From Albula goreensis (Eukaryota; Chordata; Actinopteri; Albuliformes; Albulidae): a DNA stretch of 64,000 nt. Positions 61,248 through 64,000 of the stretch are shown in pieces. A program made the translations under genes and the position numbers. Numbering within the stretch: position 1 is the first letter of the stretch; every line of letters begins with the position of its first letter. Under the pieces are notes generated by a model. The model was given only the letters and a program-made list of their open reading frames with translations, ran no database searches and was not told the origin of the DNA. The stretch lies in contig CM040758.1 of assembly GCA_022829145.1 (NCBI GenBank), forward strand, positions 22,336,075 to 22,400,074. Reading direction: 5' to 3'.

Positions 61248-61262
61248 ACACCAGGGGGCGCT
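61248..61262 (+). promoter_or_regulatory. CTCF-like motif
   Basis: ACACCAGGGGGCGCT fits the CTCF core CCASYAGRKGGCRSY at 14 of 15 positions; only the first base differs. CTCF sites act as insulators and loop anchors. It sits about 1.3 kb from the RE1-like pair and directly before a GT microsatellite. Confidence 0.55.
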
Positions 61263-61307
61263 CTGCCTCGGGCTAAAACCACAACAGGGCTGGAGTGGGT
61301 AGGGAGT

Positions 61308-61308
<1 letters not shown>

Positions 61309-61391
<83 letters not shown>
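61309..61391. repeat. (TG)n microsatellite, about 41 units
   Basis: Uninterrupted GT/AC tract. Confidence 0.97.
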
Positions 61392-61392
<1 letters not shown>

Positions 61393-62304
61393 CTTCAAAA
61401 CATTGCTTTATCTTTATCTTCCTTTCAAGGACAGTCGTCCCCACCACCAACTCTCCTCTACACTGCTCTCCCAAAACATAAAGAATCATTAGGTTATGTC
61501 TTTGGCTGAAATATATTTACATACATGAGTGTGCAAGTGTGTGTATACAATTGTTAATGGTTAATCTAAAAAAGAAAAACCCACTGTAACTGTTTAGTTT
61601 GATATGTGAACAATGTCACCCAATGAGCAGGTTCTGTCAGTGGCGGCGCATACAGCATAGAGCCAGAGTAATATGAGCTGAATGTTCTGCAGGCCATAAC
61701 ACACAGTGCTATAATCCCTCACTAGCAGCTGAGAAGGCATTGCAAGACGAAGTCCTGACATGTCCCTCTGCCTGATGGGAATTATTTAGACACTCAGCTA
61801 TTAATTACCATAGGAGATGACAGGCGCCCCAAACAATTTCACTTCAGTGGCCTGGACAGCGCTTGAAGTGATGAATGAAGATACGCTTTTCATTATCTTT
61901 GCAAAATTTGGGCACTTATGTCTCCATTAAAGAGTATATGTACCACCTCTTCTCTCAGTGCAGGGAATAAATCATGTGAGTTTTTTTTTTTTTTTTTTAA
62001 ACATTGGGGAAACCACTGTATGAAACTGCAGATGATCCAGAGTCCAGAGTAAACACAAGGACAGATTTTTTTATCTCAGTGTTGCATGGGGCTGCAATCA
62101 CCACAGACACAATCCTCAGATAGTGAGGAAGCATTCATTTCACACTGGAAAAGGTAAAAACGCTTCTAATGTACTTGAAGTTCTACATTAGACTGTTACC
62201 TTTGTGCTGCTTTGTCAAATTACTATTATAGTCATTATGAATAAAATACTCTCTGAACCCATACCCCTATTCCTTCTAACTGCTTAACTTAAACTGAGTA
62301 CCAA
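61392..62304. other. Intergenic, no gene seen
   Basis: Unique-looking sequence containing the weak RE1-like motif at 61843-61863 and a T18 run at about 61981-61998. Confidence 0.6.
61843..61863 (+). promoter_or_regulatory. Weak RE1-like motif (right half intact)
   Basis: TTCAG is followed by a poor left half and spacer, then GGACAGCGC, a perfect right half apart from the last base. It matches 15 of 21 positions, too few to stand alone, but it lies within 2 kb of two better sites. Confidence 0.2.
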
Positions 62305-62335
<31 letters not shown>

Positions 62336-62374
62336 TACAGAGAGAGTGAGTGAGAGAGAGAGAGAGAGTGAGTT

Positions 62375-62402
<28 letters not shown>
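62305..62402. repeat. Compound (CA)n - (GA)n microsatellite
   Basis: About 13 CA units (62305-62330), a short link, then GA repeat with GTGA interruptions (62339-62402). Confidence 0.95.
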
Positions 62403-62407
<5 letters not shown>

Positions 62408-62444
62408 AGAAAGACAGAGTCATACAACATTTTCTAATAGCATT

Positions 62445-62473
62445 TTACATTACATTAGGGGCATTTGTTAGAC
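62445..62473 (-). mobile_element. Fragment of a fish SINE/L2 3' tail (minus orientation)
   Basis: TTACATTACATTAGGGGCAT followed by TTGTTAGAC is the reverse complement of a 'GTCTGCTAAATGCC..AATGTAATGTAA' tail. Only the tail is left. Confidence 0.5.
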
Positions 62474-62846
62474 AATAAAAAGATGTACAGTATGCAAAGA
62501 AAAATCAATTGAAAGAAGGCTTTTGATAAATATATTATTCATGAGTAGGTAATGAGCCTATTCCACAGCCCAGTGAAGTCAATAGGAGTATGCGGAAAAA
62601 TCAAAATGAGATGCAGCACTCTGGTCATGGTGGTAATGGGAAATTAATTCTGACCATGTAGGACAGAGTGTACTCAAATAGACCATGAACTATTGCAAAT
62701 ATTCAGCTGTTACCTTTAACTGGTTTTGGTTTTCATTTGTCATGATCTTTCAGAAATGTGAGGAATGTGTGTTTCCTCTGTTTTATTAACCTGTAGCAAC
62801 AGACTAAGGCAACATCCACATCAGACAGCTCTGGACATAGACCATA

Positions 62847-62848
<2 letters not shown>
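62474..62848. other. Intergenic, no gene seen
   Basis: AT-rich unique-looking sequence between two simple-repeat blocks. Confidence 0.7.
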
Positions 62849-62913
<65 letters not shown>

Positions 62914-63007
62914 GCGTGTGCGTGTGCGTGTGTCTGTGTGCGTGTGCGTGTGCGTGTGCGTGTGCGTGTGCGTGTGCGTGTGCGTGTGTCTGTGTGTGTG
63001 TGTGTGT

Positions 63008-63070
<63 letters not shown>
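62849..63070. repeat. Compound (TG)n / (TGTGCG)n repeat, about 222 bp
   Basis: TG repeat with two embedded blocks of hexanucleotide TGTGCG (about 62907-62932 and 62939-62988) and a few TGTC interruptions. Alternating purine-pyrimidine with CG steps gives strong Z-DNA potential. All open frames here are low-complexity artefacts. Confidence 0.97.
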
Positions 63071-63071
<1 letters not shown>

Positions 63072-64000
63072 ATACGGGCACACATAAGCATATCTGACAT
63101 GTTTAAGTACTCTGTACCTTCATCTGAAATATGTATGCATGACATCATGCTAACCATATCAGCCAAGTCAGAGATGAGCTCAGTTTGATATATTCAAAAG
63201 ATATGAGGAAACTAACAGAACCATAATATAAGAACGACTGAATCTCTTAAAACAGAAAAAAAATGTCTCTGTGTGCTGCTTTCCTCTGAGTCACAGAGCC
63301 GAAAGAAGAGCTGGGACCAGATCTTACTTCTGCCTGGTGCCTCAATCCAATGTGTTGGGTCTATTAAAAAAATCCTCTCACTTTGCTTAACACAAACACG
63401 CTCCCAGATGGTTTAGAGACCGTGTGCACGGAAGTGTAAATGAAGCCATTTATACACACACATGTGTGAATTTCTCAGAGGCAAGCCGGCACAGTGCTGC
63501 CTTTTTTCCCTGTTTGAATAACCTCTGTGAAGCCACGAGCATGTCTCCCTTATTTCTGTAAGACTAAGACTGAATGAGAGCTCGGTGAGCCATGAAACCA
63601 GCCAGCGCTACAACGATCTAGGGTAGCATCAGCGCAAATTTGACAGCGTTATCAAAATTCTGCCCGAACGAGACGGCACGACCAAGTATAATGAAATTGC
63701 ATGTGAAGATGACAATATTATACCGTGCACACTTTGACACGGAGGAAGACATTAAACTGAAATAAACAAACAGCATATGCTATGAAAAGAGGGTTCACTA
63801 GCAGTTAATGCATGCACGACTCCAGCTCCACATACTCCATCTTATTTTCAGATTTCCCACAGATGAGATTTGACAGCTGTCAGGATGCTGCAATGCAACT
63901 ATTTGTCTTGAAGCTCTTTAGGCCACGGGATTTTATCCTCATGCTTTAGGAGTCAGAGTTTACAATATGGGTGCTAATTTCAGTCATGCTGTGTTCGATA
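63071..64000. other. Intergenic, no gene seen
   Basis: From about 63400 the sequence is less AT-rich and keeps CpGs (CTGCCCGAACGAGACGGCAC). It could be conserved non-coding DNA, but no coding or RNA gene is recognised. Confidence 0.55.

Noticed and set aside
62733..63166. Several overlapping Cys/Val and His/Thr frames
   Set aside because: Pure translation of the TG/TGTGCG repeat. The same applies to frames at 3787-4222, 35515-35818 and 61104-61509.

Overview
The window reads as vertebrate nuclear DNA, most likely from a ray-finned (teleost-type) fish. The evidence is one intron-containing neuronal gene whose protein is closest to vertebrate ELAVL2 (HuB), a tRNA-derived SINE with the tail typical of fish SINEs/L2 elements, a decayed Tc1/mariner transposase, and many long CA/GT microsatellites. 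The species cannot be named from the sequence alone.

Layout. Positions 1-9320 hold the 3' half of elavl2 on the + strand: four coding exons (1631-1784, 3159-3383, 4612-4650, 6615-6942) encoding RRM2, the hinge and RRM3, then a U-rich 3'UTR of about 2.4 kb ending near an AATAAA at 9297. The exons for the N-terminus and RRM1 lie upstream of the window. Exon sizes and phases match the vertebrate ELAVL pattern, with one exception. The 3159-3383 exon is one base short, which breaks the frame of RRM2. The rest of the gene is intact, so an assembly or sequencing indel is the simplest explanation, but a real loss-of-function allele or decaying paralogue is possible. The introns carry an 87-bp x 4 minisatellite, a 155-bp GT tract, a G-quadruplex-type run just after the 39-nt hinge exon, and a tandem TAGCAG acceptor before the last exon.

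Positions 9321-64000 (about 55 kb) contain no protein-coding gene I can support. This fits a gene desert downstream of elavl2. It holds mobile-element remnants: a MITE-like element whose end was amplified together with a GA repeat (17121-17741), a SINE (24670-24875), a Tc1 fragment (47973-48365), inverted-repeat elements (38385-38577, 46697-46778), SINE/L2 tail scraps and many microsatellites. It also holds a few candidate regulatory sites.

The most interesting of these are two closely spaced RE1/NRSE-like motifs for the neuronal silencer REST (59897-59917 and 59951-59970), with a near-consensus CTCF motif at 61248-61262. Together they could form a silencer/insulator module for the neuronal gene at the start of the window. 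An 82-nt pre-miRNA-like hairpin lies at 50238-50319. I found no CRISPR array, rRNA, true tRNA gene, or sign of a wholly new genetic system.
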